Below, one piece after another: positions 20,544-32,635 of a DNA stretch of 64,000 nucleotides. The DNA comes from Coenobita brevimanus (Eukaryota; Arthropoda; Malacostraca; Decapoda; Coenobitidae), in the NCBI GenBank assembly GCA_032717465.1, contig CM064681.1, forward strand, positions 17,531,151-17,595,150. The letters are read 5' to 3'. Below the pieces are notes generated by a model, which saw nothing but the letters and a program-made list of their open reading frames with translations, was not told the origin of the DNA and ran no database searches. The number at the start of each line of letters is the position of its first letter. Within the stretch, counting starts at the first letter, position 1. The position numbers and the translations under genes were made by a program.

Positions 20544-22532
20544 CTCTTCCTCACTGCAAGCAGAGTTAGCTAGACCTTTCAACTCAGGGTCAGCAACCTG
20601 CAACTCAACCAACTCTTGACGAGACAAATTATCAACACTACGGGGTACTGCCTCATCTGGTGAGTGGTCCAAATTAGCAAGAAAAGTGTCAGCTAGGATA
20701 ACATCATCATCATCATTATCCTCTAAATCACCAGTAACTTTAGACTTAGCCCTAGTGACAGCACATGCAGGGAACACATCAGGGACATCACAATCCTGGG
20801 CCATAGCCACTGGCTTACTAGACAACTGAGGAGCTGGACACACTTGACTTCCACCAATATCATTTCCAAGTAAGAAAGTTACACCTGACATTGGGAGTGT
20901 CTCAACCAACCCAACCATAACGGAACCATTAACAAAACCAGACTCTAAATTCACTCTGCACAGAGGGACAGAGAAGTAATTATTCCCTACACCTTGTAAG
21001 ATTACAGTTTCATCAGAGGAATTAATATTAGAGCCTAGAACACTGGTCAGCATAAGGGATTGGCAAGCACCTGTATCACGATATATTTTAACTGATTTCC
21101 TCTCATTACTGTCCAGAGGACTGACAAAACCATCAGACAGGAAATTAGCACATGAACTCTTGAGAGTGTCACCCACGTTACTGCTCAAAAGAGGAGCTTC
21201 ATCATGAGAATTTAATTTACCCCTCAAAGCAGGTTCAGTTAACTCAGTTAAAGAATTCTGGGAACTCTTAAGGGTGGACACTAGACCAATTGACTGAATA
21301 TTTAAAGACTCCTTTTTGTTCACATCACGCTGTCTCCTGAAACATTTCTCCGTAGTATGACCAAGCTTACTACAATAAGTACATTTAATTTTCTGAAATC
21401 TAGAGGTGAAGCTGGTATTTACTTCCTGAGAAACATCATCTTTATTCTCTTTCCTGTTACCTGTACTCTGAGTAGAGGCAACGTACTTACTCTCAGCTTT
21501 CCCTTTTTCTTTAGAATATCTCTTGTGAGTGGGAACATATTCATCAGCTAAAACTGCAGCATCAGACAAATTATCTATTCTTTTCTCATCAAGATATAGG
21601 CTTACATCTTTATTAATACACCTTTTGAAGTCCTCCAGCAAAATCATCTGCTTAAATTTGTCAAAATCAGAATTTACATTCTTAGAATTTAACCACTGTT
21701 CTAACAGATGTTCTTTGATTTTTGCATACTCAACATGGGATTGCTTATCTTGCTTATAAGTTGTCCTAAATTTTACTCTATAGGCTTCAGGAACAAGCTC
21801 AAAGGTCTTAAGAATCAAGCTCTTAACTACATCATAATTATCAGATTGATCCTGAGGCAAAGATGCATAAGTTACTTGAGCTTTACCGGTGAGAACAGTT
21901 TGAAGGAGTACTGACCAATACTTTTTGGGCCAATTAAAACCTGTAGCTATCCTCTCAAACAACTGAAAATACATTGTTAAATCAGATTCATTAAAAGGAG
22001 GGACAAGTTTAACATTTTTAGCCACATCAAAATCATCAGAGCTAGATGATCCAGTTCCACCTTGTTTCATGCGATACTCATGGTCTGCTTGAATCCTAGC
22101 TAGTTCAATTTGTGCCTGAGCCTGTGCCTGTGCCTCCTGAATGCGAGCATTTGCCTCAAATTCAGCCTCCTGAATATGAGCCTGAGACTCCGCCTCCTTA
22201 GCCTGAGACTCAGCCTCCTTAGCACGAGCCTGAAACTCAGCCTCCTTAGCACGAGCCTCCTGCAGAGCTAGCTGTAACTTAGCTATTTCAATCTGCGTTT
22301 GCTCATTTGGAGGAGTTACATTAAACAAGCTTTTATTAATCATGCCAGCAATTTTATCTTTAGAATGATGAGAGTGAACTGCAATTCCCAATTGTTGAGC
22401 AACAAGCTTAAATTCATTCTTTGTTCTGTTTTCTACATCACACACTGTTTGCACATTTGACAAAAAATCTTTGGCTTCATCAAGCGTAGTAATAGTAGAC
22501 ATCATGAATAAATCACAGTCACAAAATATCAA
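20541..22532 (-). CDS. gag: Gmr1-like gag-protease polyprotein, copy 1 (N-terminal part)
   Basis: The 663-codon open frame starts at 22532; the downstream Met in MMSTITTLDEAK (22502/22499) may be the true start. About residues 90-150 form an Ala/Glu/Gln-rich coiled coil with tandem AKEAESQ and IQEAQAQ repeats. Residues about 165-320 form a capsid-like, SCAN-resembling region (FNWPKKYW, KTFELVPEAYR, DFKRCINKDVSLYL). A CCHC knuckle, CTYCSKLGHTTEKC, follows. An aspartic protease motif, YRDTGACQS, begins the protease at about residue 490. The frame ends at a TAA (20541-20543) that is a sense codon in copy 2. Other domains of the polyprotein follow in 19422-20540. Confidence 0.85.
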   Translation of the reverse strand: MIFCDCDLFMMSTITTLDEAKDFLSNVQTVCDVENRTKNEFKLVAQQLGIAVHSHHSKDKIAGMINKSLFNVTPPNEQTQIEIAKLQLALQEARAKEAEFQARAKEAESQAKEAESQAHIQEAEFEANARIQEAQAQAQAQIELARIQADHEYRMKQGGTGSSSSDDFDVAKNVKLVPPFNESDLTMYFQLFERIATGFNWPKKYWSVLLQTVLTGKAQVTYASLPQDQSDNYDVVKSLILKTFELVPEAYRVKFRTTYKQDKQSHVEYAKIKEHLLEQWLNSKNVNSDFDKFKQMILLEDFKRCINKDVSLYLDEKRIDNLSDAAVLADEYVPTHKRYSKEKGKAESKYVASTQSTGNRKENKDDVSQEVNTSFTSRFQKIKCTYCSKLGHTTEKCFRRQRDVNKKESLNIQSIGLVSTLKSSQNSLTELTEPALRGKLNSHDEAPLLSSNVGDTLKSSCANFLSDGFVSPLDSNERKSVKIYRDTGACQSLMLTSVLGSNINSSDETVILQGVGNNYFSVPLCRVNLESGFVNGSVMVGLVETLPMSGVTFLLGNDIGGSQVCPAPQLSSKPVAMAQDCDVPDVFPACAVTRAKSKVTGDLEDNDDDDVILADTFLANLDHSPDEAVPRSVDNLSRQELVELQVADPELKGLANSACSEEE

Positions 22533-22565
22533 AAAATATCCTTATGATAATATCCTGAATATCCT

Positions 22566-22581
22566 GGCGAGGTCGCCAAAT
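22566..22581 (-). other. Primer-binding-like site of copy 1
   Basis: On the minus strand TTTGGCGACCTCGCCA lies four to five bases after the LTR end CCGTAACA. TGGCGACC suits a tRNA 3' end; GGCGA-CC-TCGCC is self-complementary in this copy but not in copy 2. Confidence 0.5.
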
Positions 22582-22584
22582 TTA

Positions 22585-23371
22585 TGTTACGGAACAGAGA
22601 AAGATAATGTACACTTTAAGTGAGAATACTAAAAATCACTACTGTCCCGTAAAGTTCCAGGTTCAAAACAAAAGAGTTAGGTAAAATTACAAGTTAAAGT
22701 TTAATGCTCAAACTAACAACAAAACATTCAGGACTCATAAGGATAATGTAATGGCAAAAAACAGGTTAAATAATGGTTAACTGCAATAGCCTCTAGTAAA
22801 ACGAAATTAGCATGAGTAAATTTATCTAAGTCAGCCCTGATAAAATGAGAATACCAGATAATACTCAGTGAATGCAAGATATATTATTACAGATACAAAA
22901 TATTATCAAAAATGACAGACATAAAAACTCATGAATCACAAAAACCTTACCAGGCCTAAGAATTAACACCTTATGCTACACAGTGCAAGAAAAAATGCAA
23001 TAACACTTATACTCAAATTACACAGCTGCTAGATGGTTGGAGACTTCCTGAGCACTCACAATAATAATAACTGTACAGGGGAGGACAGAGATGTGAGCAA
23101 AATGAGGAGTAGATCTATATGGCAATTAATGCAGAGACTGAGCTCATTATATAGGGGCCGGCAGAGCTTGATACAACTTGTAAGAAGGACGCGCAAATGA
23201 AGCCAGAGGGGACAAAGAGTTGACACTCCTGCTCTGAACAACAGAAAGAACGACTTACTCTACTATAAGGGAGGAGAGGGGGAGTGAGGTAGAACACGCT
23301 CGTGATCAAACATGCAGCATACTGTACGTTAGAATTACACAAAGGATGATGAAATCATAGGCTATGTAACA
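22585..23371 (-). repeat. LTR 2 (shared by both copies)
   Basis: 787 bp, same termini and length as LTR 1. It serves as 5' LTR of copy 1 and 3' LTR of copy 2. At diagnostic sites it agrees with LTR 3 rather than LTR 1 (for example AAAGTTCC versus AAAATTCC). Confidence 0.9.
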
Positions 23372-23433
23372 CCTCCCCACGAAGAAAAAAGAAATTTACG
23401 AAGGAAATTTCTTATTACTCTAAAACAATCTGT

Positions 23434-23900
23434 CTAAAGTCTAGATAAGCAATCTGCAATAACATTTTCTTTCCCCTTGACATGTTTTATGTCTAATGAA
23501 TACTCCTGAAGAAGTAGACTCCATCTTGTCAATCTCTGTTTTTTATCTTTAAACTTACTAAGGAATTTCAGTGGGTTATGATCGGTATAAATGACTATGG
23601 GGTCAAAACCAGATCACAAATAAAATGAAAAAATGCTGTAAACCCAAAATCAAAGCCAAAAGCTCTTTCTTAATAGTGGAGTAGTTCTTCTGAGGTGGAC
23701 TGAACTTCTTACTGTAATAAGATACAGGGTGTTCAATACCCTGATCATCCTCTTGCAGCAAAACAGCCACAGCTCCTGTATCACTTGCATCAACAGCCAT
23801 CTTAAAAGGCTTAGCAAAATTTGGAGTAGCGAGCACTGGCTGACTTAATAGGATAGTTTTAAGTTTGCTGAAAGAGGATTCACAGTTATCGGTCCAGACA
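23434..23900 (-). pseudogene. Gmr1-like RNase H fragment, copy 2, cut by assembly gap
   Basis: The open stretch 23603-23836 repeats the RNase H start MAVDASDTGAVAV and the same premature end FILFVIWF as copy 1. The sequence runs into the N gap at 23901, exactly where RT would continue. Confidence 0.8.
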
Positions 23901-24000
23901 NNNNNNNNNNNNNNNNNNNNNNNNNNNNNNNNNNNNNNNNNNNNNNNNNNNNNNNNNNNNNNNNNNNNNNNNNNNNNNNNNNNNNNNNNNNNNNNNNNNN
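23901..24000. other. Assembly gap (100 N)
   Basis: Exactly 100 N. Flanks correspond to 18350 and 19172 in copy 1, so about 821 bp (the RT core) is expected here. The round size suggests a gap of unknown length. Confidence 0.95.
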
Positions 24001-25518
24001 CACAGTGGTTCTTCCTGGAGTAGCACAGAACACTTGCGGGTACTCCTGCAGTAATGCCGAAAACTCCTGCATTTCCTCGGGAGGTAGATGAGAAAGCTTA
24101 GCCTGGAGATAATTCATGATATCAGGATTCTTCCCCAAACTATCACTCAGGCTCATGCTGCATGGGAGAACTTCACTTGCAGACTCGGGTGGAACAGCTA
24201 CAGTGCAGACTGGGTTATTTTCGTCCCGCCTGTGATAGAACTTTAGCATGTTGATGTGACAAAGTTGCTTGTTCTTTCTATGATCTGGTGTGGCGATGAC
24301 ATAGTTGACATCACTGAGTTTCTTCTCCACGAAATAAGGACCACTAAACTTGGCTTGAAGAGGTTGCCCATGCACCGGTAGCAGAATCAAAACCTGATCT
24401 CCTGGCTGAAAGTGGCGTAACCTGGACTCCTTATCATACCAAGTCTTCATCTTCTCCTGAGCAGCTCCTAAATTCTCTCGCGCCAGTTGTAAAGCAGTGG
24501 ACAGCCGTTCTTTGAACTTCATCACATACTCCAGCAGGTTGACGTCATCTTCCTCCAACAGTCAGCATTCCTTGAGTAGCTTATGGGGTCCTCTTACTTC
24601 ATGGCCAAACAGTAGTTCAAAAGGTGAGAAGCCCAGTGATTCATTTGGAGATTCTCTTGCGGCAAATACAACGAATGGAAGACCTTTATCCCAGTCTTTC
24701 TGATGTTCCAAACAGTATTTCTTGAGCATGGATTTGAGTGTTTGATGATATCTCTCCAATGCTCCTTGGGTCTGGGGATGGTAAGCTGAAGACGTGATCT
24801 GGGTGATGTCCAACTCTTTCAGAGACTGCTTGAAAACATTTGACATGAAATTACTTCCCTGGTCGAACTGTACCTCCTTGGGCAGACCAAACTTTGTGAA
24901 GAACCCTAGCATTTCCTTAACCACGTTCTTTGCTGAGATATTTCTAAGTGGAATGGCTTCAGGATAACGAGTAGCCATATCAATCAGGGTCAACACATAA
25001 GAAAATCCAGAAGAAGTCTTAGGAAGAGGGCCCACAATATCTACCAACACACGGGTGAATGGCACCTCAAAAGGAGGAATGGGAACTAGAGGTGCAACCT
25101 TTTCGGTCTGATTACACTTCCCCACAACTTGACAGGTGTGACAAGACTTACAATACCAGGAAACATCCCTGAAGATACCTGGCCAGTAGAAGTGTTTCAA
25201 AATGCGTGCCACAGTCTTCCTCACTCCAAGGTGTCCTGCCAAACTGGAATCATGAGCCACTCTAATGATATCCTGCCTACAAACACGAGGGATGACAACT
25301 TGATGTACAACCTCCCATTCACAGTCGGCTGATGCTGTTGAGGGTCTCCACTTTCTCATAAGTACTCCTGACTTTATATAATAACAAGTAGAAGCACCAG
25401 CTGACTCTTCCTCACTGCAAGCAGAGTTAGCTAGACCTTTCAACTCAGGGTCAGCAACCTGCAACTCAACCAACTCTTGACAGAGACAAATTATCAACAC
25501 AACGAGGTACTGCCTCAT
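24001..25518 (-). pseudogene. Gmr1-like integrase, copy 2
   Basis: 24562-25518 reads continuously from the protease-integrase linker through the H2C2 finger (HDSSLAGHLGVRKTVARILK) and the core (VDIVGPLPKTSSG, GALERYHQTLKS) to LLKEC. A TGA at 24559-24561 replaces a Trp codon, then 24001-24558 continues with DQVLILLPVHGQPLQAKFSG, the integrase C-terminal region that copy 1 lost by deletion, and the start of RT before the gap. In the second Asp motif this copy reads QFDQGSNF versus QSDRGSNF in copy 1. Confidence 0.85.
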
Positions 25519-27368
25519 CTGGTGAGTGGTTCAAATTAGCAAGAAAAGTGTCAGCTAGGATAACATCATCATCATCATTATCCTCTAAATCACCAGTAAC
25601 TTTAGACTTAGCCCTAGTGACAGCACATGCAGGGAACACATCAGGGACATCACAATCCTGGGCCACAGCCACTGGCTTACTAGACAACTGAGGAGCTGGA
25701 CACACTTGACTTCCACCAATATCATTTCCAAGTAAGAAAGTTACACCTGACATTGGGAGTGTCTCAACCAACCCAACCATAACGGAACCATTAACAAAAC
25801 CAGACTCTAAATTCACTCTGCACAGAGGGACAGAGAAGTAATTATTCCCTACACCTTGTAAGATTACAGTTTCATCAGAGGAATTAACATTAGAGCCTAG
25901 AACACTGGTCAGCATAAGGGATTGGCAAGCACCTGTATCACGATATATTTTAACTGATTTCCTGTCATTACTGTCCAGAGGACTGACAAAACCATCAGAT
26001 AGGAAATTAGCACATGAACTCTTGAGAGTGTCACCCACGTTACTGCTCAAAAGGGGAGCTTCATCATAAGAATTTAATTTACCCCCTCAAAGCAGGTTCA
26101 ATTAACTCAGTTAAAGAATTCTGGGAACTCTCAAGGGTTGACACTAGACCAATTGACTGAATATTTAAAGACTCCTTTTTGTTCACATCACGCTGTCTCC
26201 TGAAACATTTCTCCGTAGTATGACCAAGCTTACTACAATAAGTACATTTACTTTTCTGAAATCTAGAGGTGAAGCTGGTATTTACTTCCTGAGAAACATC
26301 ATCTTTATTCTCTTTCCTGTTACCTGTACTCTGAGTAGAGGCAACGTACTTACTCTCAGCTTTCCCTTTTTCTTTAGAATATCTCTTGTGAGTGGGAACA
26401 TATTCATCAGCTAAAACTGCAGCATCAGACAAATTATCTATTCTTTTCTCATCAAGATATAGGCTTACATCTTTATTAATACACCTTTTGAAGTCCTCCA
26501 GCAAAATCATCTGCTTAAATTTGTCAAAATCAGAATTTACATTCTTAGAATTTAACCACTGCTCTAACAGATCTTCTTTGATTTTTGCATACTCAACATG
26601 GGATTGCTTATCTTGCTTATAAGTTGTCCTAAATTTTACTCTATAGGCTTCAGGAACAAGCTCATAGGTCTTAAGAATCAAGCTCTTAACTACATCATAA
26701 TTATCAGATTGATCCTGAGGCAAAGATGCATAAGTTACTTGAGCTTTACCGGTGAGAACAGTTTGAAGGAGTACTGGCCAATACTTTTTGGGCCAATTAA
26801 AACCTGTAGCTATCCTCTCAAACAACTGAAAATACTTTGTTAAATCAGATTCATTAAAAGGAGGGACAAGTTTAACATTTTTAGCCACATCAAAATCATC
26901 AGAGCTAGATGATCCAGTTCCACCTTGTTTCATGCGATACTCATGGTCTGCCTGAATCCTAGCTAGTTCAATTTGTGCCTGAGCCTGTGCCTGTGCCTCC
27001 TGAATGCGAGCATTTGCCTGAAATTCAGCCTCCTGAATACGAGCCTGAGACTTCGCCTCCTTAGCCTGAGATTCAGCCTCCTTAGCACGAGCGTCCTGCA
27101 GGGCTAGCTGTAACTTAGCTATTTCAATCTGTGTTTGCTCATTTGGAGGAGTTACATTAAACAAGCTTTTATTAATCATGCCAACAATTTGATCTTTAGA
27201 ATGATGAGAGTGAACTGCAATTCCCAATTGTTGAGCAACAAGCTTAAGTTCATTCTTTGTTCTGTTTTCTACATCACACACTGTTTGCACATTTGACAAA
27301 AAATCTTTGGCTTCATCAAGTGTAGTAATAGTAGACATCATGAATAAATCACAGTCACAAAATATCAA
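25466..27368 (-). pseudogene. gag: Gmr1-like gag-protease, copy 2, two 1-bp frameshifts
   Basis: 26079-27368 carries the coiled coil (shorter than copy 1 by about two repeat units), capsid-like region and CCHC knuckle (CTYCSKLGHTTEKC). An extra C in a run near 26083-26088 shifts the frame; 25466-26050 continues with the protease motif YRDTGACQS. A second extra base near 25480 (CAGAGAC versus CGAGAC in copy 1) shifts into the integrase frame. Confidence 0.85.
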
Positions 27369-27422
27369 AAAATATCCTTATGATAATATCCTGAATATCC
27401 TGATAAGAGGTCGCCAAATTTA

Positions 27423-28216
27423 TGTTACGGAACAGAGAAAGATAATGTACACTTTAAGTGAGAATACTGAAAATCACTACTGTCCCGTAAAGTTCCAGGT
27501 TCAAAACAAAAGAGTTAGGTAAAATTACAAGTTAAAGTTTAATGCTCAAACTAACAACAAAACATTCAGGACTCATAAGGATAATGTAATGGCAAAAAAC
27601 AGGTTAAATATATGGTTAACTGCAATAGCCTCTATTAACACGAAATTAGCATGAGTAAATTTATCTAAGTCAGCCCTGATAAAATGAGAATACCAGATAA
27701 TACTCAGTGAATGCAAGATATATTATTACAGATACAAAATATTATTAAAAATGACTGACAAAAAAAAAAAACCTCATGAATCACAAAAACCTTACCAGGC
27801 CTAAGAATTAACACCTTATGCTACACAGTATAAGAAAAAATGCAATAACACTTATACTCAAATTACACAGCTGCTAGATGGTTGGAGACTTCCTGAGCAC
27901 TCACAATAATAATAACTGTACAGGGGAGGACAGAGATGTGAGCAAAATGAGGAGTAGATCTAAGTGGCAATTAATGCAGAGACTGAGCTCATTATATAGG
28001 GGCCAGCAGAGCTTGATACAACTTGTAAGAAGGACGCGCAAATGAAGCCAGAGGGGACAAAGAGTTGACACTCCTGCTCTGAACAACAGAAAGAACGACT
28101 TACTCTACTATAAGGGAGGAGGGGGGGAGTGAGGTAGAACACGCTCGTGATCAAACATGCAGCATACTGTACGTTAGAATTACACAAAGGATGATGAAAT
28201 CATAGGCTATGTAACA
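27423..28216 (-). repeat. LTR 3 (5' LTR of copy 2)
   Basis: 794 bp, TGTTACGG to GTAACA on the plus strand, bordered by ATATAT. The extra bases come mainly from an A-run expansion near 27757-27768. Confidence 0.9.
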
Positions 28217-28560
<344 letters not shown>

Positions 28561-28931
28561 TGGGAGATGAATACTTCAGCCTGGTTTGGAGTTATCGTCC
28601 AATTGTCGTTGGGGTGATGCGAGGAGTCTAGTGCCGCTTTCCCCTACATATATCGTTAAAGTTTGAATCCATCTTCTTTATTAACTAGTAAACGAACATC
28701 CAATTAAATAGCTTTCATTCATAATTATACTTGAATGATTATAGTAAACTTTTACTTCATATTTTGGTATTTTTTGACATTTTCAAAGTTCGGTTCACTG
28801 GAAGAAGTAACAATATATATATTTCATTAAGTGGCAGTTTTTGGTTGGTGGGTTGGAGAAGTGAAAAAGTATTTACATTATCTCGGGATGTTGATGTAAT
28901 GCAATCAGTAAATGCTTTATTTCTATTACAG

Positions 28932-31164
28932 GAAACCTTTTCTGCCATCTGTTGCATGCAATGCTGCTAGTGGTACTGATGTTGCTTAGCTCGAAATTAG
29001 CACATCTAAACTTGATAATCCTGTACAACCCAACCTTAAGGTATTTCGTAAAACAAAACAAAAATGAAGTTCAGTATAGGTTATTACAAAAAGTATGAGT
29101 GGATTGAACACTCTCAACTACAAGACAGTGTCCATTGTTTTGCTTGTAGACACTTCAGTAGTAATGTAATAAGAAAAGGCAAGATTTATGGTATGCGACC
29201 ATTTATCGATGTAGGATTTTGTAAATGGAAGGATTGTTCAGAATTATTTGAAAAACATGCTCAAAGTGAAAAACAAATAAGTTCCATGAGAGGGTGGTCG
29301 AATTTGAAAGCTGTAGTAAGCAAAAAAGACACTTCTATCAAGAATTAACTTTGTACCAGCAGGGCGAATGAAATAAAGAAAAATAGAGAACATGTGAAAT
29401 GTTTGCTACGTGTTACGAGTTTGCTTGGTAGACAAGGTTTACCATTCCGAGGTCAGGATGAAAGTGGTACGTTAGCAAATAGAGGAAACTTTATTGAAAC
29501 ACTTGACATGCTAGCTGACACTAATAAAACTCTGCAAAAGAAGATGGAAGCAAGAAATGGCCACTACATGTCTCCTGAATACCAAAATGATTTAATACAA
29601 GTGTTTGGTAACATAATTCTGAGTGAAATATCTGCACAAAAAAAGAAAGCAAAATATTTTTCGATATTAGTGGATGAGTCAAAAGATCAATCATGAAAAG
29701 AATAATTAAGCTTAATTATCAGATATTTTGATGGTGAAGTAACTCAGGTGAGATGCTGTGGCACATATCACATGCAAAAATTAGATGCAGAATTTTTTGC
29801 AAACTTCGTTCTTAAAAAAATGGAAGAGTTGGGGTTAGAACTGTCAGACTGTGTAGCGCAGTGTTACGATGGAGCAAGTGTCATGAGTGGCTGGGCATCC
29901 GGAGTTCAGGCCCGTATTGCAGAGAAAATTCCCCATGCTATCTGTAAACATTGCTATGCACATAGACTGTACTTAGTGCTAATCAACTGTATTAGTAACA
30001 TTGACGACTTTGTGAATTTCTTTTCCAGTGTACAAACTTTGTATAGTTTTATTTCAAACAGTAACACAAGACATGAACTTTTTGTTAAATCACAAAAAGA
30101 GCTAGGGCAGGAGGTAGGAGTATTAGAGCTAGAGAGAACTGTGACAACGAGATGATTCTATTGCTACAGGAGTATCCGTAAAATTCGCCTTCGTTATGAT
30201 GCCATTCTTGCTGTACTAACTTTTCTGTCAGAGTCCAATAATGAGTCATCTATGGAAGCATCTGGTCTCAAATCAAATCTGGAATCTTGGAGATTTATAG
30301 TTTGCCTTTTTATTGCTGAGAAATTATGCAAACAAATTCTTTGAACAGCTTCAGGAAGGGGGAATATCTGTTGTTCGGGCTGTGGATTTAATTACAGCAA
30401 TAAAGGCAAACTTGGGTAAAATGAGAACTGACGGTGAGTATGATAAACTGTATGATGAAGCAAATGAGTTTGCTAGAACACTAGGAATACATGTGCCAGA
30501 GGCAAATACAAGTGTTGGATCAGCTCGCCGCAAGAGGGTGCAACGAATATTTAGTAGCTTGAAAGACTATTGGTTCAACAGTACCCTCGGGAAGCAACCA
30601 GAACAATTAGAATCAGAATGTGTTTAAAAACTCAGCCTAAAGCAACAATTGAAGTCACAGTTATATTTCTCAGTAATAGATAGTTGCACTGCTGAATATG
30701 ATCGTAGATTCAGTAAGCACATTTAGCTTTTTCAGAGTCTCTTCGTTTGATAATCAAAACATTTTCTTGAAGAAGAAAAGCTTAAGTTGTTTTCCAACCA
30801 TTGCAGTGTGCACATTGATTCTTTCATTTTGGTTTCCCATGTTCATTCAGCAAGGGTATTCTTAGAGCAAAAGAAACAAGAGAACCTATTTGATGTGTGC
30901 AAAATTCTGAATACATTACCCATTGCCTTTTCTGAGATACTAAAATGGTTGCGAATATTGCTAGCCATTCCAGTAACTACTGTAGCTAATGAGAGATTTT
31001 TTTCTGTTCCAAAACGGGTAAAAAACTACCTTAAAACAACTACTAGGGATGATCGCCTTTGTAACTTAATGGCGACTGAAAAGAGAATGGTCAAGTCATT
31101 TGATCCGGAGGAACTAGTGGATGATTTTGCTCACCTGAAGCCTCGTCGCTACCCCTTACTGTAA
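28932..31164 (+). pseudogene. ZMYM1-like (DUF4371) hAT transposase, degenerate
   Basis: A likely splice acceptor (TTTCTATTACAG) precedes 28932. The coding stretch includes YEWIEHSQLQDSVHCFACRHFSS (TTF-type zinc finger), LLGRQGLPFRGQDES, the RNase H-like core with KYFSILVDESKDQS, CYDGASVMSG and AICKHCYAHRL, and a C-terminal hAT dimerisation region (VTTVANERFFS, LCNLMATEKRM). Segments 29064, 29394 and 29748 share one frame but are broken by stops (near 29346 and 29694); the end (30313-31164) is in another frame. Family members are ZMYM1/ZMYM5-like proteins derived from hAT transposases. It sits in the hAT whose target duplication is visible, so it belongs to that element. Confidence 0.85.
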
Positions 31165-32157
31165 ATACAGATGCAAATCAAGACTTGTTGAATATCGTGT
31201 TAAGTATTACTATTTACTGAATAATGAATTTTTCCATTATTATGATTTGAATACATAATTATAAAGGAAGTACACCAATTTGATTTTCAGTGACGTAGTT
31301 GATGGAATTATAACTTTATTGATATTGCATCAGTTTTTAAACTTACTTTTACTTAAAGGAATTTATATTGTTAGATACATTTTCGTTTTGTTGTCTTGAT
31401 GTCCTTTCAGAATCCATGAAGAAAAAAAAAATGGATTTATCATCTATCTATAATGGTCATATTACTATTGGTTTCATTAGTTCTTTATCAATACAGTTAC
31501 TATGATACTCTTTAGTTGTCAAGCACTGAAGTGTATGAACAAGGCTTTGATATAAAACGTGAGGTGTAATGATGTTATTGGGAAAACTGCAATTTGCCCC
31601 CAGCCCCAACCCTTTCCCATACAATACCGTGAGGGTTGGGAACTATTGGTATATAAAATAAAGAATTAGAATGTCCAGAAGGTTAAAGTGTATTTTTTCT
31701 TCTTTTAACTCTCAGAGTACTAGTGACGTGTGCTTTCTTTGGTTCTAGTTATATTTAGACAATTTTATGCAGCTTAAGATGGATCTTTGATGGTGAATAT
31801 GGTGGACTGAGATAACTTGAGGCTGTATAATATTTCTATAGTTCCTTCCTAAGCTGAATAAAAGTGTGTAGACGTGGACAAAACATGAGGAAAAATATGT
31901 CGCTGGTAGCCCGTCGGTTAACAAAAAACTCAAATTATGTTTTCTGTCTATAAATTTAAACCACAGGAAACACATGCAATAAAAATTAAAATGCTCCTAG
32001 AATTGCTTTTATTCCAAAAATTTTCCGAACCCCTGAACTCCCCAGCTGATTAGGCTCTCTTCGTTCGCCGCCCAACCATTCGGGAGGGGTTGAGATGGGG
32101 GGGAGGGATCCTATACAGCCTTTGCCCCCCCAAAGGAAATGTGAAATGATGCCCCTG
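31165..32157. other. 3' part of the large hAT, no gene seen
   Basis: AT-rich sequence with AATAAA-like signals (near 31660), then a C/G-rich subterminal stretch ending in GATGCCCCTG. Nothing else recognised. Confidence 0.6.
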
Positions 32158-32165
32158 GTTATACA

Positions 32166-32550
32166 GTCCTCAGAGGAAGAAAGGACAGCTGCAGAGCCTG
32201 TGGCATGGGCCTTACACTGTGTTCGACCGCCTATCGGTTGTGACTTACCGGATTTGGGAGGCAGGAAATCTCGCCCAAAGGTGGTACACGTGAATCGTCT
32301 GTGACAGTACCATGGGCCACGTCAGTACAGCTGGGACGTCTCCGAGGGATCGTGCTCTTCTGCAGCCGAGGATACTGAGGAGGACCAAGGAGATGAAGTG
32401 CAAGAGGATGGTGACAATTTCCCGAGAAGAAGTGCATCAGGAAGAGGACCAAGACATTCCAGGAGGAGTGAACTGTGTCAATGAGCAGGGACGTCGTCTG
32501 AAGCGGCATAGGAGAAGACCTGATAAGTTGAAGGATTGTCTTCTGTATAA
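32166..32550 (+). pseudogene. Gypsy-1 integrase C-terminus
   Basis: Resumes after the hAT target duplication. In one frame it encodes SLWHGPYTVFDRLSVVTYRI and, after a frameshift, KSRPKVVHVNRL, the conserved end of Ty3/Gypsy integrase. An acidic tail follows. A frameshift near 32260 is present. The purine-rich tract (AAAAGGATTAGGGAGGGGG, 32614-32632) before the 3' LTR is the likely polypurine tract. Confidence 0.75.
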
Positions 32551-32635
32551 TTAAATGTTTAGTTTGGATAAAGGGATATGTTTGTACACATTGTGAAGAT
32601 TTGTTGAGACGACAAAAGGATTAGGGAGGGGGTAG

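Larger units (their letters stand above)
17035..28216 (-). mobile_element. Tandem Gmr1-like Ty3/Gypsy element: LTR-internal-LTR-internal-LTR
   Basis: There are three nearly identical LTRs (17035-17821, 22585-23371, 27423-28216) and two internal regions, all on the minus strand. The unit period is 5,550 bp for the first copy and 4,838 bp for the second, which contains a 100-N gap where the first copy has 821 bp. If the gap hides that segment the periods agree within about 10 bp. The array sits in a (TA)n tract. The coding order on the minus strand is gag-protease-integrase-RT-RNase H, that is, integrase precedes RT as in Gmr1 elements. A PBS-like TGGCGACC follows the LTR and a G-rich tract (GTGGGGAGG) precedes the downstream LTR. 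Confidence 0.85.
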
